Shown: positions 36,166-48,039 of the stretch, one piece after another
How the letters are laid out: every line of letters starts with the position of its first letter
How positions within the stretch are numbered: position 1 is the stretch's first letter
Source: Ruficoccus amylovorans
GTDB taxonomy: Bacteria > Verrucomicrobiota > Verrucomicrobiia > Opitutales > Cerasicoccaceae
Length of the DNA stretch: 64,000 bases
NCBI RefSeq assembly: GCF_014230085.1
Contig: NZ_JACHVB010000035.1
Span: forward strand, 434,001-498,000
Reading direction: 5' to 3'
Program-made: the position numbers and the translations under genes
The notes under the pieces: model-generated
Database searches by the model: none
The model's input: the letters and a program-made list of their open reading frames with translations, nothing else
What the model was told of the DNA's origin: nothing

Positions 36166-37917
36166 ATGACCAGCAAAACCGTTGTTAATCGCTACCTTTC
36201 GACTCTCGCTCTTTTTATTGCGTGCCTCTCGGTACAGGGACAGCCGGCGGATTTCCCGCCCCCGCCTGAAAGCACGGAACGCGCGCCGGGCGTGGTGGCC
36301 GGGGAGAGCATTGACTTCGAGCTGAACGACTCCGAGGTCTTTCCGGGGACGCAGCGCATGATCGGAGTGTATGTCCCCCGGGCTTATGACGGCCAGACCC
36401 CGGCTTGCGTGGCGGTTTTTCAGGACAAGCTTCAGTTCAACTTCGACACGGTTTTTGACAATCTCATCAGCACCGGCGAGATGCCTGTCACCATCGGTGT
36501 GATCGTTCCGCCAGGTAAAATTCCGGGCACTATCGAGCCGGGCTGGCGTCATAACCGCACTTTCGAATACGACAGCCCCGGCGACCGCTACGCGACTTTT
36601 ATCCTGGAGGAGGTCCTGCCTGCGGTGGAGAAACAGACGACGTCCGACGGACGCCCCATCCGGCTCTCGTCCAGCGGCAACGACCGCATGATCGGCGGGG
36701 GAAGCAGCGGGGCCGCCGCCGCCTTTAACGCCGCCTGGGCCAGACCGGAGGAGTTCTCGCGGGTTTTCAGCGCCATCGGTTCCTACACCGGTCTGCGCGG
36801 CTCCTACGCCTACCCGACGCTGATTCACAAGACCGAGCCCAAGCCACTGCGACTGTTCCTCCAGAGCGGCACCAACGACATGTGGACCGCTTTCGGGGAC
36901 TGGTGGAGCGCGAACAACGCGATGGTGCGTGCCCTGGCATTCGCGGACTATGATTTCGAGTACGAATTCGGCGAGGGCAAGCACTCCCCGTCCCACGGCA
37001 CGGCGCTTTTTCCGAGGGCGATGCGTTACTTGTGGAAAGACTGGCCCCAGCCGGTTCAGCCGGGCATGAAATCCCGCAATCACCTGCTCAAGCAGACCCT
37101 CTGGCCGAACGTGCGCTGGACTCAGTTGCCGGGGGATTTTCCAGGGGCCACCCTGGTCCGCGCCGACGAGGTGGGGAACATTTTTGTCTCCACGCCGCAG
37201 GGGATCGTCCGCTGCGATGAGAACGGTAAGTCCCTCGCAAAGATGGGGGATGGCGTTTTTCGCACGGTGGACAGTGACAAGACATCCTGGCTGCGCACGC
37301 AGGGCGACGGCACGGTGGAGCGGGTGAGCCCGGACGGGAAAACTGTGCGCGAAATCCTCGCGCGTGACCTTCCTGTGCAGGCGCTGGTCGAGTCGCGTTC
37401 GGGGGATGTGTACGCCGCCGCTTCGGGCAAGCTCTGGCTGCTGCGGGCGGGACATGAGCCGCAGGTGGTCGATGAGGGGCCGGTGAACATTGGCGGGCTC
37501 GCCATCACCGGGGACGGCAACTGGCTGGCGGCTTTCGAGGCGGACACGACACGGGGCTTCAGCTACGCGCTTCAGCCCGACGGGAAGCTTGAGTACAAGC
37601 AGACTTTCTATGTCCTGCACAAGGCCGACGCCGACGACAGCGCCGAGGTGCGCGATGCCGCCGCCGAGACTTCCAAATTCGGCTACGTCTATGTCGCGAC
37701 GGATCTCGGCGTCCAGATCTGCGATGCCAACGGCCGCAGCGGGGCGATTGTTCCGCTGCCCGATGGGGTAGCAGCGGTGTCACTCTGCTTCGGCGGGCGC
37801 GATTTCAAAACGCTTTACGTCCTCGGGGTCGACGGACACCTGTATTCGCGTCCGGCCAAGAACTCCGGCGCCGCCCCCTTCCGCCCGGCGGTCAAGATCG
37901 AAGCCCGCGCCGGTTGA
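36166..37917 (+). CDS. Secreted esterase fused to a propeller-like domain
   Basis: 583 aa from ATG at 36166, which opens a signal peptide ending near VQGQ. The N-terminal half is an enterochelin-esterase-like alpha/beta hydrolase (esterase D, pfam00756): 'MIGVYVPRAYDGQTPACVAV', 'MIGGGSSGAAAAF' with the nucleophile Ser in GxSSG, and a late 'GEGKHSPSHG' with the His. From about residue 320 a second domain of repeated strands follows ('VSTPQGIVRCDENGK', 'VYAAASGKLWLL', 'VYVATDLGVQICDANG'), which fits an SMP-30/gluconolactonase-type propeller. The combined enzyme probably acts on a carbohydrate ester. It is downstream of the two-component system and in the same direction. Confidence 0.83.
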   Translation: MTSKTVVNRYLSTLALFIACLSVQGQPADFPPPPESTERAPGVVAGESIDFELNDSEVFPGTQRMIGVYVPRAYDGQTPACVAVFQDKLQFNFDTVFDNLISTGEMPVTIGVIVPPGKIPGTIEPGWRHNRTFEYDSPGDRYATFILEEVLPAVEKQTTSDGRPIRLSSSGNDRMIGGGSSGAAAAFNAAWARPEEFSRVFSAIGSYTGLRGSYAYPTLIHKTEPKPLRLFLQSGTNDMWTAFGDWWSANNAMVRALAFADYDFEYEFGEGKHSPSHGTALFPRAMRYLWKDWPQPVQPGMKSRNHLLKQTLWPNVRWTQLPGDFPGATLVRADEVGNIFVSTPQGIVRCDENGKSLAKMGDGVFRTVDSDKTSWLRTQGDGTVERVSPDGKTVREILARDLPVQALVESRSGDVYAAASGKLWLLRAGHEPQVVDEGPVNIGGLAITGDGNWLAAFEADTTRGFSYALQPDGKLEYKQTFYVLHKADADDSAEVRDAAAETSKFGYVYVATDLGVQICDANGRSGAIVPLPDGVAAVSLCFGGRDFKTLYVLGVDGHLYSRPAKNSGAAPFRPAVKIEARAG

Positions 37918-37940
37918 TACCGTTGATATGGCAAGAGGGC

Positions 37941-38177
37941 ATTGCCCGCGAAGCCACGCGAAGGGACGCGAAGAGGAATGGGAGTTTAACAGGAAGGCCG
38001 GGAAGCTCAGAAAGCCGTACCTGGTATGGCCTGCTTTAATTAACCACAAAGAGGCAAAGCCACAAAAAAAGCCCTCTCTCAGTGTGCTCCGTGCTTCTCA
38101 GTGTGCTCTGTGCCCAAAATTATTTCTTCGGCGTCCTACAATATCTTCGCGCTCCTTCGCGTGGCTTCGCGGGCAAT
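37941..38177. repeat. Long inverted repeat, CGCGAAGCCACGCGAAGG family
   Basis: The arm 37941-37973 matches the reverse complement of 38145-38177 at 31 of 33 positions. The 171-bp interior contains another repeat copy at 37983-38005. The arms are themselves built of short CGCGAAG units. Confidence 0.85.
37983..38005 (+). repeat. AACAGGAAGGCCGGGAAG repeat, copy A
   Basis: The TTTAACAGGAAGGCCGGGAAG word recurs with few changes at 48736-48763 (inverted), 50816-50840 and 50870-50895 (inverted). Translated in one frame each copy gives an 'NRKAGK' or 'NRKSGK' string. Confidence 0.8.
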
Positions 38178-38213
38178 CTTTCCCCGTCTTGTTATTGGCT
38201 GAACGCGCTGCAT

Positions 38214-38246
38214 AAAAAAACGTCCGGCGCGGGCCGGACGTTTTTG
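38214..38246. terminator. Bidirectional terminator between esterase and carB
   Basis: CGTCCGGC and GCCGGACG form a perfect eight-pair stem around GCGG, with seven A residues on the left and five T on the right, so it can stop transcription from both convergent genes. Confidence 0.9.
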
Positions 38247-38281
38247 GGGAAAACGGATTGCTCTGGCGGCGGAGGCCGTGA

Positions 38282-41512
<3,231 letters not shown>

Positions 41513-41618
41513 CTGGGAAATGTTTAACCGGGTACCCTTGCAGAATTCCGGCGGATGAAAAGCTTTTTCATGGAAACTCTTTATCCGAAGCCGTTCGCCG
41601 GGCCGTTAGCTTACTTTT

Positions 41619-42188
41619 TCAGCCCTCGCTCAGGCTTTTTGAGATTTTGTTGAGACGATCTTGCAGCAGCGGGAGCGAGAGCATGTAGAGAATCGTCGTG
41701 GTCACGGTCAGGGTGGCGCCGGGGGCGCTTTTGAGCCCGAGAGCGTGGAGCTGGCGGGCGGCACGGACCAGCCCGTAGCAAACCGTGGCCAGGCTGAGGA
41801 GCCCGAGGACCAGCCCGGTGGGCAGGAGCCAGCCGGGAAGCAGATCGATCCTGCTTTCGGTGGACTGTCGCACCCAGAAAATCCCGAGCCCCAGCGCGCC
41901 GAGGTAAAGCAGGTACAGCGGGCAAAAGAGCGCGATCAGCCCCCGGACCGGGATCGGGCGTTCGCCGCCGAGTCGGTTCACGTCGCGCATGATGAGAAAC
42001 GCCCACACGTAGCCGTAGCAGGTAAACGTCGCCGGGACAAACAGCCAGTGCAGGGCCGGGGGGCGGCGCGGGATGTCGGGAATGGCCGGGTGGGGCAAGG
42101 GCGCTCCGGAATCGGCGTGGTCAGACGTCGCCTGGCCGGGAGTGTTCCGGGTGAGAGCGGCGTTGTCGTGAGCGGAGGGCGTTGTCAT
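41619..42188 (-). CDS. Small membrane protein, unknown
   Basis: 189 aa with a polar Ser/Thr/Pro-rich N-terminus of about 45 residues and four hydrophobic stretches (about 47-66, 85-105, 118-142 and 157-172). No signal peptide or recognised motif; 'TCYGYVWAFLIMRDVNRLGG' has some resemblance to DUF4234-type membrane proteins. It lies downstream of galM on the same strand, 180 bp apart, and upstream of carB. Confidence 0.55.
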   Translation of the reverse strand: MTTPSAHDNAALTRNTPGQATSDHADSGAPLPHPAIPDIPRRPPALHWLFVPATFTCYGYVWAFLIMRDVNRLGGERPIPVRGLIALFCPLYLLYLGALGLGIFWVRQSTESRIDLLPGWLLPTGLVLGLLSLATVCYGLVRAARQLHALGLKSAPGATLTVTTTILYMLSLPLLQDRLNKISKSLSEG

Positions 42189-42370
42189 ACCTCAATAAGG
42201 AAACAGGCGGTCGGCGGTCAATCCGGTGACGAGGCTCTCGGATGCGGCGTGGTGACGGCGGGCGGCTGGTTGATGGGTGGCTCGCGGGTGTTGATATGGC
42301 GGCGGCGCGGAGACGGGGGCGTCCTGCGGGAAGCGGAACGGCCCCGTCGTCTCCGGCGGAAACCCGCGCC

Positions 42371-43414
42371 TTACTCGGCGCTGAAGCGATAGATCGTGCG
42401 CGAGGTGAACGCGGTGCCGGGACGCAGGATGATGTCGCCGAGGGTGTCGGGCTGGTTGACGCCTTCGGGGCAGCCCTGCGTTTCCAGGCAGAGACCGGCG
42501 TGCTTGAAGTAGTTGCCGTGCTTGCCGGTCTCGGTGTCTTCCATCATGGCGCTGCTGTAGAACTGCACGCCGGGCTCGGTCGTGAGGCACTCCATCACAC
42601 GGCCGCTTTCGGGCTCTCGCACGCGGGCCACCAGACGCGGTTCGGCGGTGCGCCCGCTCTGGAAAAAGTAGTTGTCGCCGTGGTGCAGGTGGATGCCCGC
42701 AATGCGTTCACCGAGGATGACGGGCTGGCGCAGGTCGTTGGCCTGGCCTTCAACAGAGCGGACTTCGCCGGTCAGGGTCATGGTATCGTTGGCCACCGCG
42801 TAGGTGTCGGCCAGGATCTGGATTTCGTGCCCGAGGACGTCGCCGTTGCCCTCGCCGCGGAGGTTGAAGTAGGCGTGGTTGGTCACGGCCAGCGGGGTGG
42901 CCTTGTCCGTGAGGAAAGCGTAGTCGATGACGAGCTCCCCCGCGTCGGTCAGCCGGTACGTGACGGTGCAGTCAACCGTCCCCGGAAAGCCGTTGTGCCC
43001 GGCGGGGTCGATGTAGCGAAGCTTCAGCACCGACGCGCCTTCTTCCTCCAGCGCGGTCGGTTCCCAGAGCTGCTTGTCGTAGCCGTCACGGCCGCCGTGC
43101 AGGCAGTTGTCGCCGTCGGTTTTGTCCAGTTGATACTCCGTGCCGTCGAGGGTGAACTTCGCCCCCGTGATGCGCCCGGCCACGCGCCCGGTGATGGCCC
43201 CGAAGAAGGGATGCCCGGCGAGGTAGCCGTTCAGGTCTTTTTTGCCCAGGAGGACGTCGGCCTTTTTACCGTCGCGGTCCGGCACTTCGAGCGAGAGCAG
43301 GAGGCCCCCGTAGTTGGTGACGCGCAGCACCATGCCTTGAGCATTGGTGAGGGTGAAAAGCTCGGCGGTGCGGCCGTCGGGCAACTGGCCATAATCTTCG
43401 CGGGTGATCGACAT
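42371..43414 (-). CDS. galM: Aldose 1-epimerase (mutarotase)
   Basis: 347 aa from ATG at 43414; the frame extends upstream but that part lacks family similarity. The galactose mutarotase domain shows 'FGAITGRVAGRITGAKF', 'NCLHGGRDGYDKQLWE', 'VTNHAYFNLRGEGNG' with the catalytic His, and 'TTEPGVQFYSSAMM', then 'CLETQGCPEGVNQP' with the catalytic Glu. It interconverts alpha- and beta-anomers of aldoses for sugar catabolism, likely cytoplasmic since no signal peptide is present. Confidence 0.93.
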   Translation of the reverse strand: MSITREDYGQLPDGRTAELFTLTNAQGMVLRVTNYGGLLLSLEVPDRDGKKADVLLGKKDLNGYLAGHPFFGAITGRVAGRITGAKFTLDGTEYQLDKTDGDNCLHGGRDGYDKQLWEPTALEEEGASVLKLRYIDPAGHNGFPGTVDCTVTYRLTDAGELVIDYAFLTDKATPLAVTNHAYFNLRGEGNGDVLGHEIQILADTYAVANDTMTLTGEVRSVEGQANDLRQPVILGERIAGIHLHHGDNYFFQSGRTAEPRLVARVREPESGRVMECLTTEPGVQFYSSAMMEDTETGKHGNYFKHAGLCLETQGCPEGVNQPDTLGDIILRPGTAFTSRTIYRFSAE

Positions 43415-43483
43415 AGGCGGCCAGTGTGGAGCCTGCCGGGACGGACGACAAGCCTGACTTGCCGGAGCCTTTTCGTCTTTAAC

Positions 43484-43519
43484 AAAAAAGCCGGTCGCCC
43501 CCTCAAGGGACAACCGGCT
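43484..43519 (-). terminator. Rho-independent terminator after the PEP-CTERM gene
   Basis: On the minus strand AGCCGGT and ACCGGCT enclose an inner TCCC/GGGG-type pairing, followed by six T residues. It separates the PEP-CTERM gene from galM. Confidence 0.8.
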
Positions 43520-43550
43520 GCAAAAAGCGGATAAGGCGCGCGGTGGCGTC

Positions 43551-44237
43551 TTACTTGGCCTTGCGGCGGCGCAGGGCGGCCAAGCCGAGCATGGCGACCC
43601 CGCCCATCAGCGCGTAGGTGGATGGCTCGGGGACCGGGTTGATGTTCCCGCGCAAGGGGGTGTTCGACCAGCCCATGTCTGTCGTGTAAATTTTGAGACC
43701 CGTCTGGCTGTTTTCGAGGTCATAGAGGGAGAGGTCCAGCTCGGAGGGCGGAGTGGTCAAGCTGGCCGCGCCGTTGAAGTACACAGGTTCCAGCGTGATG
43801 TTGAGGCTCAGCAGGGTGTATTCGTAGATCGTGTCGTCGGTGAGGTTTTCCGTGCCATACTCCGTGGTGAACTGGATGCTGTGGTAATCGCCGCCGGTGA
43901 TCGACCCGTTGGTGACGCCGAAGGACGCCTTGTCTGTCAGCGCTGAGGTGGTGAAATTTTCCGTCTCCCCGTAGAGGGTCAATTCAAACTCCAGCAAGCG
44001 GAACTGCGCCTGGGTGGCACCCGAGAAAAGGGGGCTCGCCTCTGTGTCCCACTGCAGGGTTGCCGACCAGGCCGAGCCGACCGGGAACTGCGCATTGAAG
44101 TTTGGCGCTGCGCCGCCAGTGTTGTTAGTCGTCACCCCGGAGAGCGTCGTCGTATAGATGGCCCCCGAGGCCGCGACGCTGAAAGCCAGGAAGGCGGCGA
44201 TAGTAGCTGTCGTATTAGTGATTTTGGTAGCATGCAT
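43551..44237 (-). CDS. PEP-CTERM sorting domain protein
   Basis: 228 aa. A signal peptide (residues 1-26) is followed by a beta-rich Thr/Ser/Asn region and a C-terminal sorting signal: 'NPVPEPSTYALMGG', a hydrophobic helix and 'LRRRKAK'. It is the third PEP-CTERM protein in the window and stands alone with its own terminator, about 28 kb from the other two. A hydrolase gene starts 180 bp away in the opposite direction. Confidence 0.9.
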   Translation of the reverse strand: MHATKITNTTATIAAFLAFSVAASGAIYTTTLSGVTTNNTGGAAPNFNAQFPVGSAWSATLQWDTEASPLFSGATQAQFRLLEFELTLYGETENFTTSALTDKASFGVTNGSITGGDYHSIQFTTEYGTENLTDDTIYEYTLLSLNITLEPVYFNGAASLTTPPSELDLSLYDLENSQTGLKIYTTDMGWSNTPLRGNINPVPEPSTYALMGGVAMLGLAALRRRKAK

Positions 44238-44418
44238 AATCGGTGCTTATCGGCTCGAAATGGTAACGTTTTGTCAATAGGATTCTGTATTTAAGGTGGA
44301 TGAGCCTTGTAGGAGGATAGGGCCATAAGTCCTGTGTTGGTTTTGGTTCGCAGCAAGGTTGAGGGTGCGTCCGCTCTTGCGCCGGCTGTCGCTACGTTGT
44401 AGAAGCTCTGTTTTTTAG

Positions 44419-45195
44419 GTGAAATCGTTTCTGTCCATCTGTGTCTTGCTGACTGCTTCGTTGAGGTTGGCGGCGTTTGAGACGGTGACGTTCGACGCCT
44501 TTGACGGCATCGACATCACCGCCGACCTGTATTGGGCAGACAAGGATAACCCGGAGACACCGTTCATCATCCTGCTTCACCAGGCCGGTTACAGCCGGGG
44601 GGAATATCGCGAAATCGCCCCAAAGCTGGTCGCAATGGGCTACAACTGCATGGCGGTGGACCTGCGCAGCGGCAGTGGCGTGAACAACGTCCTCAATGAA
44701 ACTGCCCGGCGGGCCGTGGACGCTCAACAGACGCCGACCTACCTCGACACGACAACGGACATTCTGGACGCGGTCTTTTACGTCCGCGATCACTACGCCC
44801 GCGGTTCCGTTATCCTGTGGGGAAGTTCCTACTCAGCCTCGCTGGCGCTGAAACTGGCGGCGGACCGTTCCCGGCTCGTGCAGGGGGTGGTGGCGTTTTC
44901 GCCGGGCGAGTACTTTGTCTCTCTGGAGAAACCCAGCAACTGGATTGCCGACAGCAGCCGCAAGCTGGAAGTGCCGGTCTTTATCGCCTCGTCCCGTCGG
45001 GAGGCGCGGCTATGGCAGTTGATTTTTCATGAGATCTACTCGGACCACAAGGTCAGCTATGTCCCGGAGACGAGCGGCGACGAACACGGTTCGCGCGCCC
45101 TCTGGGCCGACAACCCCAACCACGACGGCTACTGGACAGCAGTGAGCGCGTTTTTGAAAACGTATTTCCCGCCCAACCCTGCCTCGGGGAAATAG
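44419..45195 (+). CDS. Secreted alpha/beta hydrolase
   Basis: 258 aa from GTG at 44419, which opens a signal peptide (residues 1-18). 'FIILLHQAGYSRGEY' contains the oxyanion strand turn, 'VILWGSSYSASLAL' carries the nucleophile Ser in GxSxS, and 'SGDEHGSRALW' a probable catalytic His. It resembles dienelactone hydrolase-type proteins. Substrate unknown. No partner gene is obvious; the next gene starts 222 bp downstream. Confidence 0.8.
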   Translation: MKSFLSICVLLTASLRLAAFETVTFDAFDGIDITADLYWADKDNPETPFIILLHQAGYSRGEYREIAPKLVAMGYNCMAVDLRSGSGVNNVLNETARRAVDAQQTPTYLDTTTDILDAVFYVRDHYARGSVILWGSSYSASLALKLAADRSRLVQGVVAFSPGEYFVSLEKPSNWIADSSRKLEVPVFIASSRREARLWQLIFHEIYSDHKVSYVPETSGDEHGSRALWADNPNHDGYWTAVSAFLKTYFPPNPASGK

Positions 45196-45417
45196 CTGTC
45201 GCACCGATTGGCTTGTATAATAAATATCCCTCGTCCCTCCCAAAACAGCCAAGCCCCCGGGTAGCGGCCTTTTTGGCTCCGTAGGGGCTAGCTGGTCCAG
45301 CCAGACGCCTCAGTGTCCAGTGCGGCCACGCACGGGGCGAAGCCCCCTCATTGCCACCGGGTGCAACCCGGGCTTTCGACTTGCTGTCAGGCCGTCGGTG
45401 ACCATGATTGGGGCATC

Positions 45418-45852
45418 ATGATTCGATCGTTCCCTCTCTTTGCTCTCACCATGATCGCTCTTGTCTTTGCCGGTTGCCAGTGTGGCGAATCTTCCGGCGG
45501 CTCGGGTTCACTTTCCGACGGGCAGACGCTCGGCATGGCCAGCAATGGCGAGACGTTCCAGATGCGGGTAGGCGACACCTTCTCGGTCTCCCTGCCGTCA
45601 AATCCGTCCACCGGCTATTCCTGGCAACTCGACGATTCCTACAAGCCCGTGCTGACCATGCCCGGCGGGGCGCAGTCGCAGACGTTCTCGGCCGGTACGA
45701 CGGCGATCGTGGGCGCGCCCGGCATCGCCACCTGGACGTTTAAGGCGGCCAAGGCTGGTGAGACCAAGCTGCGGCTCGAATACGCCCGCGCCTGGGAGAA
45801 GGACACCCCGCCGACCGAAGTTTTTGAAATCACGGTCAACGTCACCGAATAA
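45418..45852 (+). CDS. Chagasin-type protease inhibitor lipoprotein (I42 family)
   Basis: 144 aa from ATG at 45418. A lipoprotein signal ends in 'LVFAGC' (lipobox). The domain has the three chagasin loops: 'NPSTGYSW', 'GAPGIATWTF' and 'YARAWEKD'. I42 proteins inhibit papain-like cysteine proteases, often guarding against host or own proteases. The upstream 222-bp gap is rich in small hairpins. It is 22 bp before the COG3014-like gene and could be cotranscribed with that lipoprotein cluster. Confidence 0.88.
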   Translation: MIRSFPLFALTMIALVFAGCQCGESSGGSGSLSDGQTLGMASNGETFQMRVGDTFSVSLPSNPSTGYSWQLDDSYKPVLTMPGGAQSQTFSAGTTAIVGAPGIATWTFKAAKAGETKLRLEYARAWEKDTPPTEVFEITVNVTE

Positions 45853-45874
45853 AGGGGCTGGTCGTTCGTCAGGC

Positions 45875-47386
45875 ATGATGAAAAGCGGGGAGGGTAACAT
45901 TTCCGGGCGCGGTCTTCGCGGCGCGCAATCGGCGTCCGTGTGGGTGTTGCTCGGGCTGGGGGTGTTTCTGGGTGGTTGCGCCAGCTATCAGGACGAGACG
46001 CGGGCGCTCCAGCAGGCCTGGATCGCCGGGGACGACGTGACCGCCGCCGCCGAGGCCCGCAGCCAGGCCGATGACGACCCGACCGGCACCGACGCTTTGC
46101 TTTGGCGGCTGGAGGAGGGCGCGGCCTACCGCGCGGGTTCGGAGTTTAACCAGAGCAACACCGCCTTTGCGCAGGCCGAGGCGCGGGTCAACTACTACGA
46201 CTCGCAGGCGTCCTTCCGCGTGAGCGAGCAGACGCTGGCGACATTGACCAATCTGACCTTTCTGCCCTACGAGGGGACGGCTTACGACCGCATCATGCTC
46301 AACACCTACAAGGCGCTCAACTACCTCTCGCTGGGGGATTACGAGGCCGCCCGTGTCGAGCTGAACCGTGCCCTCGACCGCCAGCGCGAGGCCGTGGCGG
46401 CCAATGCCGCTGCCATCGCCGAGGCCGAGGAAAACGCCGATGTCGCCTCCGCCAAGGCTGGTTCCCCCGGCGAGGACGGTTACAACGTCCACCGCGCCCT
46501 CGACGACCCCTCGTTCCAGCGCCAGCTCAGTTCGGCCTACAGTTACCTCAACCGCTACAGCGTTTACGCCGACTACGTGAACCCGTTCACGGTTTTTCTC
46601 GAAGGGCTCTACTTCATGTGCAACGCGGCCAGCCCGTCCGACCTGGAACGTTCGCGCATGGCTTTCCAGCGGGTTAGCGGGATGCTCCCGAACAATCGGT
46701 ACATCAGCCAAGACCTCGCGACGCTCAACGACCGGCTCAACGGCCAGCCCATGCCCCACTTGACCTATGTTATTTTCGAGACCGGCATGGCTCCGTCCCG
46801 CACTGAGCACATGATTAACATCCCGCTCTTTCTGGTCACCAAGCAGGTGCCTTACGTCGGGGTGGCCTTCCCGCAACTCAGGTTCAACGACTACTATGTG
46901 CCCAGCCTGACTGCCCACGCCGGGGGCAGCAGCTATGAGACCATGACCGTCTGCGACATGGATTCTGTCGTGGCGCAGGATTTCCAGAACTACCTCCCCG
47001 TGGCCGTCACCCGGACGCTGATCTCCGCCGGGGTCAAGGCCGCGCTCCAGTACGGCGTCTATGAGGCGACCAAGGACAACAGCACCGTCAACCTGATCGC
47101 CATGATCGGGACCTCCATCTACGCGGCCTCGACCAACCACGCGGACCTGCGTACCTGGGTGACGCTGCCCAAGGAGTTTTCCTACTGCCGTTTCCACACC
47201 CCGGAAAGCCGCCAGGTCGAGATCCGGCTGCGCGGGGCGCAGCGCCTTACCGTTGACCTTTTGGACGGACAGGTTAATGTCATTTACATTAAAAGTAACT
47301 CTCCCGGCGCCTCGGTGTCTGTACAGCAGTTCGTGATGAAAGAAAGCGATTACCCGATGCCGGACCAGGGAGCCCTCTCTCTATGA
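45875..47386 (+). CDS. COG3014-type lipoprotein with TPR-like helices
   Basis: 503 aa from ATG at 45875; a second ATG follows at once. The lipobox 'FLGGC' gives a mature lipoprotein. The first 300 residues are helical with TPR-like patterns ('RIMLNTYKALNYLSLGDYEAARVELNRAL'-type segment, positions about 110-160). The second half is beta-rich ('HLTYVIFETGMAPSRTEH'). The order COG3014, YcfL, LpoB is conserved in several proteobacteria, where LpoB activates PBP1b. The end overlaps the next gene by four bases. Confidence 0.8.
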   Translation: MMKSGEGNISGRGLRGAQSASVWVLLGLGVFLGGCASYQDETRALQQAWIAGDDVTAAAEARSQADDDPTGTDALLWRLEEGAAYRAGSEFNQSNTAFAQAEARVNYYDSQASFRVSEQTLATLTNLTFLPYEGTAYDRIMLNTYKALNYLSLGDYEAARVELNRALDRQREAVAANAAAIAEAEENADVASAKAGSPGEDGYNVHRALDDPSFQRQLSSAYSYLNRYSVYADYVNPFTVFLEGLYFMCNAASPSDLERSRMAFQRVSGMLPNNRYISQDLATLNDRLNGQPMPHLTYVIFETGMAPSRTEHMINIPLFLVTKQVPYVGVAFPQLRFNDYYVPSLTAHAGGSSYETMTVCDMDSVVAQDFQNYLPVAVTRTLISAGVKAALQYGVYEATKDNSTVNLIAMIGTSIYAASTNHADLRTWVTLPKEFSYCRFHTPESRQVEIRLRGAQRLTVDLLDGQVNVIYIKSNSPGASVSVQQFVMKESDYPMPDQGALSL

Positions 47387-47844
47387 AAAAATTCCTTATC
47401 CTGCCTCTGCTCGCGCTCACCCTGGCGGGCTGCGATACCATCAACACCGTCGAACGGGCCAACCCGGAAATGACGCCCGACTACGTGGCGACGAAGAAAG
47501 TCACCACCGACCCGAGCCTGGCCGATATCGTTTCGGTCGAAGATGTCATCCAGAGCACCGTCAGCGGCAACCTGCTGAAAATCCAGGTCGAGCTGAAGAA
47601 CAAGACCAACAGTTACCACCGCTTTCTGTACCGTTTTCAGTGGTTCGACAAGGACGGGATGCAGGTCACGACCGCAGCCCCGCCGTGGCGTACAAGCCAG
47701 GTCGAAGGCCGCGAAACGGTCTATGTCTCCGGCGTCTCGCCCAGCCCGAACGCGGCGGACTTCCGGCTCGAACTGCTCGACTCGATGGGGCCGCAGGACA
47801 GCAGCGGCTCCAGCAACCCCAAGGCCCGCGCCCCCGGCAAGTGA
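47383..47844 (+). CDS. YcfL-like lipoprotein (DUF1425)
   Basis: 153 aa. Lipobox 'LTLAGC' at residues 13-18. The core 'LLKIQVELKNKTNSYHRFLY' and 'RFQWFDKDGMQV' is typical of the YcfL family, a beta-sandwich lipoprotein encoded next to lpoB in Escherichia coli. It overlaps the COG3014-type gene by ATGA. Function unproven, probably an outer-membrane partner in peptidoglycan synthesis control. Confidence 0.86.
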   Translation: MKKFLILPLLALTLAGCDTINTVERANPEMTPDYVATKKVTTDPSLADIVSVEDVIQSTVSGNLLKIQVELKNKTNSYHRFLYRFQWFDKDGMQVTTAAPPWRTSQVEGRETVYVSGVSPSPNAADFRLELLDSMGPQDSSGSSNPKARAPGK

Positions 47845-47895
47845 TTCTTTCTATCTAGCGGCTTAAACAAAATCGTAACCATCTTTGTCGTGCAT

Positions 47896-47981
47896 AATGG
47901 CTAAATGGTTAAATGGCTAATTGTTGTTTCCTGAATTCACTCTCCAACAATTAACAATCAGCCATTTGACCGCGTAACCAT
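47896..47981. repeat. Inverted intergenic repeat, ATGGCTAATTGTTG family, copy 2
   Basis: The left arm 47896-47926 and right arm 47945-47981 are imperfect reverse complements. The left arm nearly equals the reverse complement of 22035-22066. It lies between the ycfL-like and lpoB-like genes. Confidence 0.78.
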
Positions 47982-48039
47982 GATGGCGGCACAAATTATC
48001 CGAAACGCTATCGTTTCATAAAAACTCTTCCGACACCTG

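Larger units (their letters stand above)
37918..38281. other. Repeat-filled gap between the esterase gene and carB
   Basis: The 364-bp gap between convergent genes contains no gene. It is filled by a long inverted repeat pair (37941-37973 and 38145-38177), one AACAGGAAGGCCGGGAAG-type repeat, phrase-like stretches with CACAAAGAGGCAAAG and CAGTGTGCTC words, and the bidirectional terminator at 38214-38246. Confidence 0.7.

Noticed and set aside
37941-38177. A CRISPR array or insertion sequence
   Set aside because: Only one inverted pair, no regular spacers, no transposase.
37928-38215. Possible short protein with an NRKAGK string
   Set aside because: The string comes from a dispersed intergenic repeat; the same string appears in unrelated frames at 48.7 and 50.8 kb.
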